Below are positions 41,301 through 53,300 of a stretch of 64,000 bases of DNA, in pieces (position 1 is the stretch's first letter; every line of letters starts with the position of its first letter). The notes under the pieces were generated by a model, which did no database searches, was not told where the DNA came from, and was given only the letters and a program-made list of their open reading frames with translations. This DNA is from Mycteria americana (lineage: Eukaryota > Chordata > Aves > Ciconiiformes > Ciconiidae): the NCBI RefSeq assembly GCF_035582795.1, contig NC_134369.1, positions 62,992,001-63,056,000 on the forward strand. Reading direction: 5' to 3'. The translations under genes and the position numbers were made by a program.

Positions 41301-44300
41301 CAGACTGCTCCACGGGGTCACAAGTGCCAGCAAACCTGCTCCAGTGTGGGCTGCTCTTTCCACGGGTCCACAGGTCCTGCCAGGAGCCTGCTCCAGCACG
41401 GGCTTCCTACAGGGTCACAGCCTCCTTCAGGCGTCCACCTGCTCCGGCGTGGGGCCCTCCACAGGCTGCAGGTGGATATCTGCTCCACTGTGGACCTCCA
41501 TGGGCTGCAGGGGGACAGCCTGCCTCACCATGGTCTTTACCACAGGCTGCAGGGGAATGCTCTGGTGCCTGGACAACCTTCTCCCCCTCCTTCTTCACTG
41601 TCCTTGGTGTCTGCAGAGTTGTTTTTCTCTCATATTCTCACTCTCTTCTGGCTGCTGTTGTGCAGCAACTTTTTCCCCTTCTTAAATGTGTTATCACAGA
41701 GGTGCTACCACCATTGCTGATGGGCTCAGCCTTGGCCAGCAGTGGGGTCCGTCTTGGAGCCAGCTGGCATCAGCTCTATCAGACATGGGGGAAGCTTCTA
41801 GCAGCTTCTCACAGAAGCCACCCCTGTAGCCCTGCCGCTACCAAAACCTGGCCGTGCTAACCCAATACACAGCTTTATTTCCATTTGGTTCTGGGCCAGT
41901 GTAGGTTATGACAACCAGCCAATATACAACCAGTAGAAGCAGCATTTTGTGTAGCAGGTGTGGACGACATGCATATGACTTTAAAATATGGCCTAATTCT
42001 CCAGTGGAGAATCCCACTGAGTGGAGTGCCCTTTCGTTTGTTGAAGTGAATGGTGTTTGGATTTGTGAAGACAGACTTTCTGAATCAGTGTGTTTTCTAT
42101 AAATCATAGATCATGAAGATGTTTTGCTGTTCATCGTGGTATCTTAAAAGTTGTTTGTATAGAAGATTTTTGCTAGCTATAAAGTCAAATAGGAAATCCG
42201 AGTATACTCATTATGTAAATAAATACAAATGCAAAGCATATTTACTCTGCATACAGAATCTTCAGTTTGGGGGTATGCTAAAACTTGCATTGATATCCTT
42301 ATCCATATTAAATTTAGATTTGGTAGGACTTGCCTTTTCCTGGTTTTGAAGAAGTGTATTTTAGTACAGGATTTATCATGTCTTTTCAACTGAGAAAGGT
42401 GGATGCTGATTTGAGGGCACTTATGTGGAAGAGGTATTTGAGTGAAATACTTAAGTAACTCTTTTGTTAGTTACTGCTGCTATGAAAGCAAAATTATTTC
42501 ATTCAATCCTTATGTAGGAAAGGGTAGAGAGGATGTCTCCACTGGGCCTGTCTGCTGCAGGAGAGCAAACTACTGGTCAGCCTGCAGCATCAGCTGTCAC
42601 ATGCTGCTCAGCTGCCCAGAAGGCTTGTAGGTAGAATGGTTTTGAACAGCCTGAAACTTGGGCAGTTTACAAATTGGTGATTTGTTCTTTTATGTGAAGG
42701 TCGTGCTGGACGTGTTTCCAAAGGGTATTGTTATAGGCTTGTACACAAGGACTTCTGGACAGACTTTATTCCAGAGAAGTCAGTACCTGAGATACTGGTA
42801 AGACTTTTCGGGAACATTAAGCATTTTTTTTAATGTAGGTGGTCATAACAGAGACAATAAAAAGAAGTTTTGCTTTACTTTTCCTGAAGACGGTGTACAA
42901 TTTGAATAGTTACTAGGAACTGTAACGCTGAATAGAATTCAAGTTGATAAATAATTGACAAAGACCATTCCACATAGTTTTCTTCATAGAAGGAGATGCA
43001 TTATAGCAGTAAAATGGATGTGGATTAAAAATAAGCAATCTGTTCAAAAGAAAAATATCCTTAAAGGTTACACAAAATTCATTTCAGGTTTTACTAATTT
43101 GTAAACTTTAACTTATTTTTCATATAAAACACTTTGTTGCACTTCCCATGGGGGGAAAGTAACAATAACATTGTCTTCCCTTCAGCGTTGTCCATTGGGA
43201 ACTACAGTCTTAAAAATAAAAAAGCTTGATATGGGGGGACCAAAAGCCTTGCTGGCAACAGCTCTTTCTCCACCCAGTGTAGGTGACATTGAACGTACCA
43301 TACTTCAGCTGAAAGAGGTAGGCATTCTCTTAATGTTGTTAAAATCAAGGTAATCAAAATGTACTGTAGAAGTTGTTTTTTTGGTATTTAAGGTAGTAGT
43401 AGCCTTAACTGGAACCTGAAACAGGAACTGTGTCTAGAGAATCTTTTCTCACCTTTGACTGTTGTTTGGTTACCATCCTTTTCAGCATAATTTCTGTAGT
43501 TACTTCATTAAAACAGGATTGTAATTTCATCAGGGAGTAACGATACTGTTTGTGAACTAACATCTGTGGTGAGAAAGAATAGAAAAAAAGGAAGAGAACT
43601 TGAACTCTGTAAATGAAATTGTTTATTAATAAGTTAGCAAAATCACACTCTTACACCTTATGATGTATAGGGGTCAGTCTGAAGGTCCCCTTCTGTCCTG
43701 TACAAGGAAGTTGCTGATTTTGCTTTTCAATTACAAAGTTGATACGGGGTAGAACATTCATTGCATTAAACTTTTTTTTTTTTCCCCCAAAGTGCATAAG
43801 AAATGGTATTTGTATCATTTGTAGCTTGCTTTTGTATGTAGTATATGTAGTAGAAGCTTTGGTTTCAAAATACTAGGCTTTTAAAATTGATTTAAGAACT
43901 TCAACTTAATTACAGTTTTGATACTAATTGATGTTGCTTTGAGATAACTGCTTGCTTCTTGTCTTGTTTTCTTACAAACTGGTCTTACCTTTACTTCATC
44001 AACTTTTACAAGTCAATACATTTTAATTTCTCTAGCTGGGAGCACTTACAACTTGTGTGCAAACAGAAGAAGATCCACATGATGGTGAGCTGACTTTCTT
44101 AGGAAGGGTATTGGCACAGTTGCCAGTGGATCTGCATCTTGGAAAACTGATAGTCCTTGGGCACGTCTTTGGGTGCTTAGAAGAATGCCTTATTATAGGT
44201 AACTGGAAGAAGAACGTGTGAAAACATGTCTCTAAAACCAAGTGATTTGCAGGTTTTAATTTTGATTTGTTTTTGTTGTAGCTGCAGCACTCTCCTTGCG

Positions 44301-47300
44301 GAATTTTTTTGCAGTACCTTTCAAACAGCATATCGATGGATACAGGTATTACCCTAGATGTTTTACAACTTTCTGACTACATTTGGGGGCAGAGGGCTAA
44401 GTTGACCACTAAATATAGTTTTTCATGACATGAGTCTAATCTTCTGTCAAAGTGCCAAGCAGTACGAAAAGGAGCTTTTCCAGGGCAGCTGAGATACTGA
44501 AATGTATTTCTATGTGAACTAATTAGTATCACAGAGCTAACTCATCCTTTTCTGAGTACAAGACCTGATTCTTCAGCTTTGCCTTTCTGATGTGAACATG
44601 TGGCAGTGTCTGTTAAAATATTTTGTTTTTTTTTAAAATAAAAAAAATAATCCTTGCTATCCTGCCCACACAGTTTAGCTTCAGCAAGGAAATGTGAATA
44701 AGAACAAATAATTACAGTAAATGTATTACCTTGTTTATTAAAGTCCTGGAAGGTGTTAATAGTGTAGCATTCTGAGCTGTAGAATACATTCAATAATTGA
44801 AAAAAAAAACCAAAACTGTTCATAATTCTTTTTGTTTGTATTGCCAGGAACAAACTGTTTTTTGCTGGGAATAGTAAGAGTGACTGTATTGCAATTGTGA
44901 ATGCATTTAAGGTAAGTCTTTTTCCCAGCTTATCTTCCAGTGAAATCTGATAGACTAAGGTAGGATCAGTGCAGCATTTGTGCTTTGAAGTAGTTAAAAA
45001 CTTCACATGACCTCTAGCTACTTAGCAATACTTTTTGAAGGCTGTGTCCTACTGCGTAACACTACTAGTTCTGATGAGTTAATTTTTACCACTGTGAAGG
45101 AGCTGCACAAGTTTGCACCGAAGTAAGGTGGCTAGAGATGGGTAAAAATGGGTTGCAAGGCTCAGTTTCTGTGTATATTCCGTACTTTTCAGTCTCCTAT
45201 GGCTTTTGAGGTATTTGTTCTACTAAGCAGATGGAAAACAGCACAAAGGGTGGAGAAAGAGAGTGAGAGCATGCTGTGTATCTCAGTCTTCTGCTTGCTA
45301 GAAATAGGAGCAGATTTTGAACAAGATGAGAACCAGAGGCTTGGGTTCTCTTGACCTGCTGTGATCCTTTCAATAAAGGAGCTGTTTTACATGGGGAGGC
45401 AGATTCTTTCCAATCTTGGAAGGTTTACCTGTGTCACTCCAGCTACTATAAAATTGATGTCTCATTGCCTCCAACAGAACAAATGGTGGTTAGCCAGTAA
45501 GCAGAATTAAATTTCTGGAATTAATAACTTGAGGTGCTGAACAAGTTTCTAATGTAGCATATCTGCTCTGTGTGCTACTGAGGATCCCACTGCAGCTGTT
45601 ACAAATCTTGTTATGAGACTGAAGCCTTCTGAACCATAATAGTTACTGGTGCTGTGCCTTCTCACGCTTCTCTGGAAGGTGTGTTTGGTTTATTTTCCTG
45701 TGTGTTAATACTTTGTCTACATCTGTGCTGCTTCAAGACTTCTTTCCAAAATTGTCTCTGAGCCTTTTTAGGATGGAATGATAAAAGCCCTGGCATGGGC
45801 AGCAAGAAATTTTGTATTTGCTGCAGGCCTGTGTCTTCCAAATTACAGATAGCCAGAACATAAAGCCTTCAGTGGTTCAGGAATGTCTTTGATCATACTG
45901 AGTTCTGCTTCCTAATAAACCAAAATTTTTTAGAAAAATACCAGTTTTTCGGGCAAAATGTTTTTCATCAACCTTGGAAGTGTTTAAATGCTGTTTAAAT
46001 GCTATTTTAATTCAAAAAATATGATTAATTTTTTAAAAAGAAATAACATAAAGCATTTATTAGTTTATCTAGATAAGTAAGCTTTTGTTGTTGCAAATAC
46101 TGATTGATACAAAATCACCAAACTGTTGCGGTGTGAACTTGCTTCGGTCTGCGCTTCGGTCTGGTAGCTAAGAAGTTACACTGCAAGTTATAGCAGGTTG
46201 CCTCTTTTCTCTTACCTGTACTGTTTTGCTTCAGGTCAGCTTATTATCTAGCTAGGCTTCCAGTGTTTGTAAATGAATGTCAGTATCATCTTAAAGCAGG
46301 ACTGAGGTGTTTTGTTTCAGGCCATGAATGTTAATAACCTAATGACTCTCCATCTTTTCCAAAATGACTGTAGCTTTCCTGCTACTGTGCTTTTGTGTAG
46401 GCAATTCACTGATGATCAGAGGAAATTCTGGTTTATCATAAATTCACTTTAGCTGAAAAATTTACATCTTTTCTGTGGCATTTATCTCTCTATTGTAATA
46501 ACCAAAAATAAAATGCCAGAGACGTGGTGATGTTGGTAGCTCCCTTTTAACTGAGGGCAGTTTGGGCTGGTATATCCTAGCACAGAATGAATTTGGTGTC
46601 CTTTCTCCAGACTTCATAGCTTTGACTTCGTAATACTTTATTCTGTCCAAATGTGATTTTTCGGTACACTTGGCTGTTCGGTAGCGCAGTACCATGGACA
46701 GAGGCCGATCCCTGCAGTTACAAGCGCAGCTGGTTCAGCTGGGAAAGGCTTCTGCTAGAGGAGCTTACTATTCAAAATCCAATGTTTTCCATTATGGATG
46801 GTCTGACATGTTCTGTAATCTTCTGGAGACTCCAAAATCTTCTGCTGCAGATTTAATTTATTCCGTTTTGTGTATGTTGGCCTTTTTTCACTTTGGTGAA
46901 AGCTGACTTGTTTTTCTGTACTCTGGTGTCAGAATTTTATGAAGCACACACAGGCACATATGCCACATGTACCCACTGATCCTTGGGGCTCAAGCATCAT
47001 CTTTTCTGAATTCCCTTTATCCCATTGTATACTATATTTCCCTTGTGTCCTGTTAATCTGAAGGTGATATTTCTAGAAACCAGTATGTTGTCCTGGAGAA
47101 TAAACACAAACATTCAAACAGAGCTTCCTGTGCAGTATCTCTATGTGAGTGATGTGAAAGCTTTATGTTTTGAATGGTTGAGTATCAGAACAGAACAGGG
47201 AAGGAACTTGTTTTCAAACTCCCAGGTTCAGATTAGATTTCTTCCAGGGTAGGCTGAAGTTCTGTGAGTCATTAGCATGTCTTTTTTTAAGCCCTTGCTT

Positions 47301-50300
47301 AGGCAAAGGTTTCAGTGAATTGGAAAAGGTCAAAAGCTTTGGTAGTAAAAAGAGGAGAATCCAGGGAAGAAAAGGCTAATCAGCCTGGTTTAAGTGATAT
47401 GATTTTTAAAAGAGAGAGTTTTTAAAAGAAAAGATAATATCAGATAAGTGGAGTTTCTTTTTCTGACATATTATAAGGCTTGAGTATGGAAGTGGTGGAT
47501 GTCAAAAGCATTATTTAAAGTCAGTACATCAGACAGCCTCAGTCAAGGTAGAGAAGTGCAGTCTGGCTATTCAACTATGCTAATAGCCAGTGTCCACAGT
47601 AAGCTGGAAAATTTGATGTGAGGTGGCTTGCTGTCAAACGAGAAGAAATGGTTTCTGCAGGCACCTGTCATAGATTTGCTGCCTAATAATGAAATTATTT
47701 TCATTAATATCCTAGGTATGCTAATTTCTCTTCCAGCCCTGTTTTCTGGGAGGCATCTGTGTCAGAATTGTATCTGAATCAGTCAGTTCACTTCCTCCTT
47801 GCTTTGGGACAAAAGTAAAGAAAGTACTCTGAAAGCACTCTGAAAGTAGCCTGCTTTATTACAGCATCAAATCAAAGCATCCAAGTTGTTCTATTTATTT
47901 ATGAATGTTTGCATGTGCTTTAATACTCAATCCATCTCCTCTCAGAAAACTAGGTTGATAGCCTGTTGTATGTTGCTGTGTTATCAGACGGCTATTGTAC
48001 CTCTCCCAACACAAATCAGGACTTACTCCTTTAAAGCCTTGGAACGTAACACGTTCAGTCTGCTTTTGGAATGCACCAAGATCCAGAATCTCTAAGCTAC
48101 GTCCAGAAATTCAGTGACCTAAATGCTGTGTTTCCAATTTAGTTGCAGGAGATGATGGCAAGTTTGAGGCAGTATATGTAATTCCAGTTCATCCAATAGT
48201 CCTTAAACTCCTTTTCAGTCTGTAGATGCGGCATTGCATGCCATAACCTCTAAGCTGACTTGAAGGCAGAACAGTTGTCTTCCTACAGCAATTCTTGTTC
48301 TTTATTGTGTTGTGGTACAACATTTGTAACCCTGCCACACTTTCAGCTCTCCAGTAATGCATTCTTAGAATTACATTTTGCAGCCACACCACTTCGTGTG
48401 CTCATATACAAGCAAAGAAAGACCCAGAGTCTTGCCCACCCTCAACCTGTTCATAAGAGTGAGAAGTATTTATATCTGCTTAGGAACCCACCAGGCAAGC
48501 ATCATATTAGACTAGAATCATTAAATAATTAAGGCTGGAAAGGACCTCAGGAGGTCTGTAGTCCAGTCTCCTGCTCAGAGCAGGTTCAGCCATGAAGTCA
48601 GTCAAAGTTACTCGGGGTTTTATAGACAAGATCCTCAAAAACCTGATCTAAGTTAGCCCTACTGTGTGGGATGTTGGAAGAATTGATCTGAAGAAGTCTC
48701 CTCCAACCTAAATTACTTTGATTCAGGTTTTCTTACAATCTGTTGTGCTTAAATATTTGTAGTCTGTGTTAGTCCAAGAGCATCGCTGATTTTTAAATTT
48801 ATGTTAAAAAATTATCTTCAGTATAGGTATGGAAAAAACTTCATAGTTTTAAATGTCACATTAATATTTTTAATAATTATTAATAAAGCACTACAGTTTG
48901 TGCCTGAATAGTACACCACTTCTTCCTTAGGCGTGGCAGGCCTGCAGACAAAAAGGGGAGCTGAGACATCCCAAGGTTAGTTAAACTTTATTTCTTCTGT
49001 TCTATTTGAGGTTGGTGACTTTAGTGCTGGAGTATTTTATATTCTTAGTACGGAATTTTTGCTAGCAATCCTCCTTTATAATAGTTACAGTTTTTCATAA
49101 GTAAATAGAAGCATAGGCTTTGAGAGAACATGAGTCTTTGAATCCAGTGCTGAGTATTTGAAGTCAATCCCTTATGTAGTCCCTTTCACAGATGGATCAA
49201 CAGTAGCCAGAGGGTTTGAAATCAAAGCTGAAAAGGGAAATTGAGCTGTAGTTGAAAGAAATATTTTTAATATGCACAAGTGTCTCTTCATTTTTTTTAA
49301 AGAAACACACAAATATCCCCCCCCTCCCCCAAGAAACAAACCTGAAAGATGGAAGATCTTTATGTGCATCAGTCCCAAGAAAGAGTAGTATGCACACAAT
49401 AACTGTCTCCAGTCTCTTTTGTGTGTATAAGATAAAACCTTTTTTATTTCTGTGCTTCTTTCAGAGCATAATATGCTTTATGAACACCAGTGCGTAACAT
49501 ACACTGAGTTATAACGGGTAGCCAAGATGGCCAGAATCTGTCTGATAGTTATGCATCTGGATAAAGAAGTTCTGGTTTTTTGGAAGAAGTGTCCATCTTA
49601 AAGTAGATCCTGTAGTAGCAACACAGAGGAGTTGGACTTGTGGGTTTATATGAAAAATTTAGATGACCCACAGGTGTACTGGTGGTAACCAAAGTATAGC
49701 TTATTAGTCAAATATATAATTGTCTCTATATTTTCACACATGTTATAATACTCGATTGATATGGATGCAAAGAAAGCTGTGAAATGAGATTAAATTCTTC
49801 CATCGCTGTATATAACTGTTATTTGTGCCTACACAGAAGAATATGAGGGAAAGCTTACTAGCAACAGAAGAACCAAGTTTCTAACAATTTTTGCATTTGC
49901 ATTTTTCACTGTCTTTTCCAGGAAGAGCTTGAGTGGGGTCGATCAAATTGTATTCATATCAAGAAGGTCAGAGAGGTAAGATGAAATGGATAATCATTTT
50001 TATAAGCAGAAGGACTTAACTTTCCTTATTTTCTACAAATGTTAAGGTCTTGGATAAGCCTACTGTATTATTATGTATCTATCAATATATAGAGAGCTAT
50101 ATTTTCTTTAAATAAACTGAATTTTTAGTTTTTGTTTCTTTGAGGGAGGAGAGATGGTAGTATTTAAAATTGTCGGAGAATATTGGGACTCCAAGTACAA
50201 TTTAAGACAGATCAGACAGAAGTTTTATTAACTATGATCACAGTGAGCAAACATTCGGGCAGCATTTCCCCCTCTGCTCCTCTCTTCTCAAGTGGTTGCA

Positions 50301-53300
50301 GACACCCCATTTATATACGGTTTCAAAGAAAGGAAAGAGGTGTGGAAAATCATTATAATGTTAACAAAGCCAGGTGTGCATTCTTGTGAAGAATGGACTT
50401 CAGATAATCATTCATATGTTAATAAGGCCAAGTACCTATGCCTGGGAAGGATGGACTCTTTAAGTAGCTTGTTAGCTGCCACAGTTGAGACTATGGAGAG
50501 ATGGTTCTTGGTGGAGCCTCTAGGAGTGCCACATCCAGTATTATCTTTGCTCAGAAGAGGGAGTTGGAAACAGGCAGACTGCTAGCTTTCAGACGAAAGG
50601 AGTTTTCCTTTTGTTAGGATAAACAAAGTGGTGTTAAATTATTAACTGTTAACATATTTTTAACATTTTTTAAGAGACCTCCAGTATTATTTGCTAATTC
50701 TATAGGTCCCTCAGATACACTGGTTGTGGTGGGACTGCTGTCCCTTGTTACATAACTTTTGTCTTATAGTAGGATAACTTTAAGCAAATACTGTTATATA
50801 ATGAGGACTGGACTTGAAAATTTGTGGGGCTTTGTTGCAAACATTACTGTAGCAATTAATGAAAACTCTGCATCACAAAGGGCTTCAAGCTTAATGTGGT
50901 ATGTTGACAGGGGAAATAAGTAAAACTCCTGAATAACTGTGATTGGCAGAGCATGGCCTTGCCCATTATTCCAGCGCATCGTACCTTTGGCGTGAGCAAT
51001 GTAGGGCCTGTGTTCAAAAAGTACGGGGGGAAAAAAAAAAAAAGCTTTTCAGAGTAAGCAACCATCTGGATAAGAAAGGCCGATAGTTTTTTAGCTTGTA
51101 TATCTGATATCAAGGAAAAAAAAGATGAGAAAAAAGTAAATTGTGTAAAACTGGAGAGCTGAAGGATCAGTCTTATGATAGCCTCCTGGATAGCTGGTGT
51201 CCTCTTGGCCCAATTTCAGGTAATTCAAGAAGAGGTTGTGCATGATGTAATAGTTCAGGAGTTTAGAGTGGACACCTACACTTACACTTACTAAGAAGAT
51301 TTGGGGTTTTTTATTTGCCACACTTTCAAATACTAATTTTATAATTCCTTGTGTGGAAGTGGATTTGCAGAACTGAGGCAGCCACACAGACTGGTTTCTG
51401 ATTATGGTAGTTGTCCTATGAGGAAAATAACAGGACTTTTAGTATACTAAAACTGCCAGCAGCAGAAAGAAAAATGTAGATATGAAGCAGTTGAGCGGAC
51501 TGTACCTTTCTACATTTGCTCCAAAATCAGTTGGGACAATGAAGGCATTTACTGTGTTGGAGGACCAGTGGCTGCTTATAGAAGCTTCTTAGAAATGCTT
51601 AGGATTGAAAGCTTAACAGAGCATGTTCTGCTGTAGGGCATATAAGTTTGATCTCAAAGTCATCAGTTGTCTGCTGAACTGAGGGTACAGCATGTGTGGT
51701 CACTGCTACAGTTAAGTGCAGAAGTCCAGGTTGGTGTTAGCATGTTTTTTACCTTTTAAGATACAAACCCAAAATGATTTAAATGGACAATCAGTATATC
51801 ATCTTGTACAAGGTTATTTCAGTTCTTTTTCTAATTTTGTTCTATATCATATATGCATAATATGCTTTGCGACTACAAAATTCTACTTTATAAAGAGATG
51901 TCAAGAAACCTGCTTGTGTCACAGTACTGAAATTATTTTCCAAAGCAGAGATGCTAAGTAGTATATTAGGTGAAACACATACTAGTGTCACCTAAAAAGG
52001 AAAGGGGGTTTGCCCACTTATTTAGACTTTTACAAACAGATTTGATTTTAATTTGTGGATGGCTTTGATCTGTTTAATATGTAACTTAGAGTTCAAATTT
52101 CAGGTGGCAGAGTTATTTCACGACTTGAAAAGGCGAGTCAGAGCATTTAACATGTGTGTTAATGCTCAACCATCTGCTATGGATCAGGAATGTGTATACA
52201 AACAACGCTTCATTTTGCAGGTAATGCTTTATTGACTTCAGGGGAGAGCCATTATTTACAAAATTTATAACTGGATTTTTATATGCTAGTACTGATTAAC
52301 TAGTATTACACCTCTTTCAAAATTCTCTGTAGGTTTTGAGATTACAGGTGAAAAAAAGTAATTATTTTTGACAACTTAAAAGGATAATTAATGTTATTTT
52401 TAATGGTTCAGAATTCACACTGAATTGGTTCTCTGGCTGTCCCTTCACTTCTGACAGTTCATAAAAATAAAACCAAGTCATACTGAGATGAATTAAACTG
52501 TGTATCTAGACTAATCTTTGTTAAGGTCATAAAAATACTCTAAAGAAGGATGGTTTGTGTTGGAAGGCAAAGAACTAACAGTTTTGAAAATGATGTTTTC
52601 ACTTGTTTTTAGTGCTCTATTTGGACCACCAACTGGCTTCATTAGTTATTGGGGGGAGGGAGGGAATTAGATGTCTTTCAGCTATTGTAACTTTGTCAAA
52701 TTTCCAGTTAAATTTCTTGTCTTATTTGGACTGATCAGTAGTGATTTTATTTTCACAGACCTATTTATCGTTTCAGTGGCAATTGGTTTAACTTTGTAAG
52801 CTGTGAATTTTCCAGAGCTGAATTGTTAAATACTGTAAGATGTAACATGAAAACTGAACAAGTTTAATGTAGCTATTTTATGTGAATTTATTTAAAATTG
52901 AGGCTCTTCTTGATATCAGGGCTAACAATTATACTTTTCACAGAGCAAGTCTGCATACAAAAATATTAAAATGTTGTAAAATTGTTCCAGAAGTTGAACT
53001 CTTTTCATGAAAATATGTTTTTAAGGATCTGCATAAGTTAATGTTTAGTCAAAATGACAGTAATTCCTGGAAAGAGACAGGAAAAAATCTTGATATGAAG
53101 ATCTGTCAGTATCTCTTTGTGTTGCTAGTGTATCTCTGTTCAAGAAACTGGATATAATCTGCTGTGTTTTACAAAATATTCTCTTGATTTCAGGTTGTAA
53201 TAGCTGGTGCTTTCTATCCAAACTATTTTACTTTTGGAAAATGTGATGAAGAAATTGCTGTGAGAGAACTTGCTGGCAAAGATCCAAAAACCACTGTAAT

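Larger units (their letters stand above)
40149..42699 (+). other. TDRD9: TDRD9 intron (2.6 kb) splitting motif VI
   Basis: The intron interrupts QRK|GRAGR and hosts the 1.1-kb LTR at 40777-41869. The flanks are AT-rich. Confidence 0.85.
44912..48930 (+). other. TDRD9: TDRD9 intron (4.0 kb)
   Basis: A back-to-back pair of CR1 3' ends lies at 48515-48727. A small direct repeat of gcttcggtctg sits near 46141-46163. The rest is unassigned. Confidence 0.8.

Noticed and set aside
41175..41860. Three overlapping + strand ORFs of 159-198 codons
   Set aside because: They lie wholly within the GC-rich tandem part of an LTR, where stop codons are rare in all frames.
44199..44281. The 83-base gap between two exons as a single retained exon
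   Set aside because: It has good GT and AG ends, and the flanking codons join in frame only when it is removed. It is simply a short intron.
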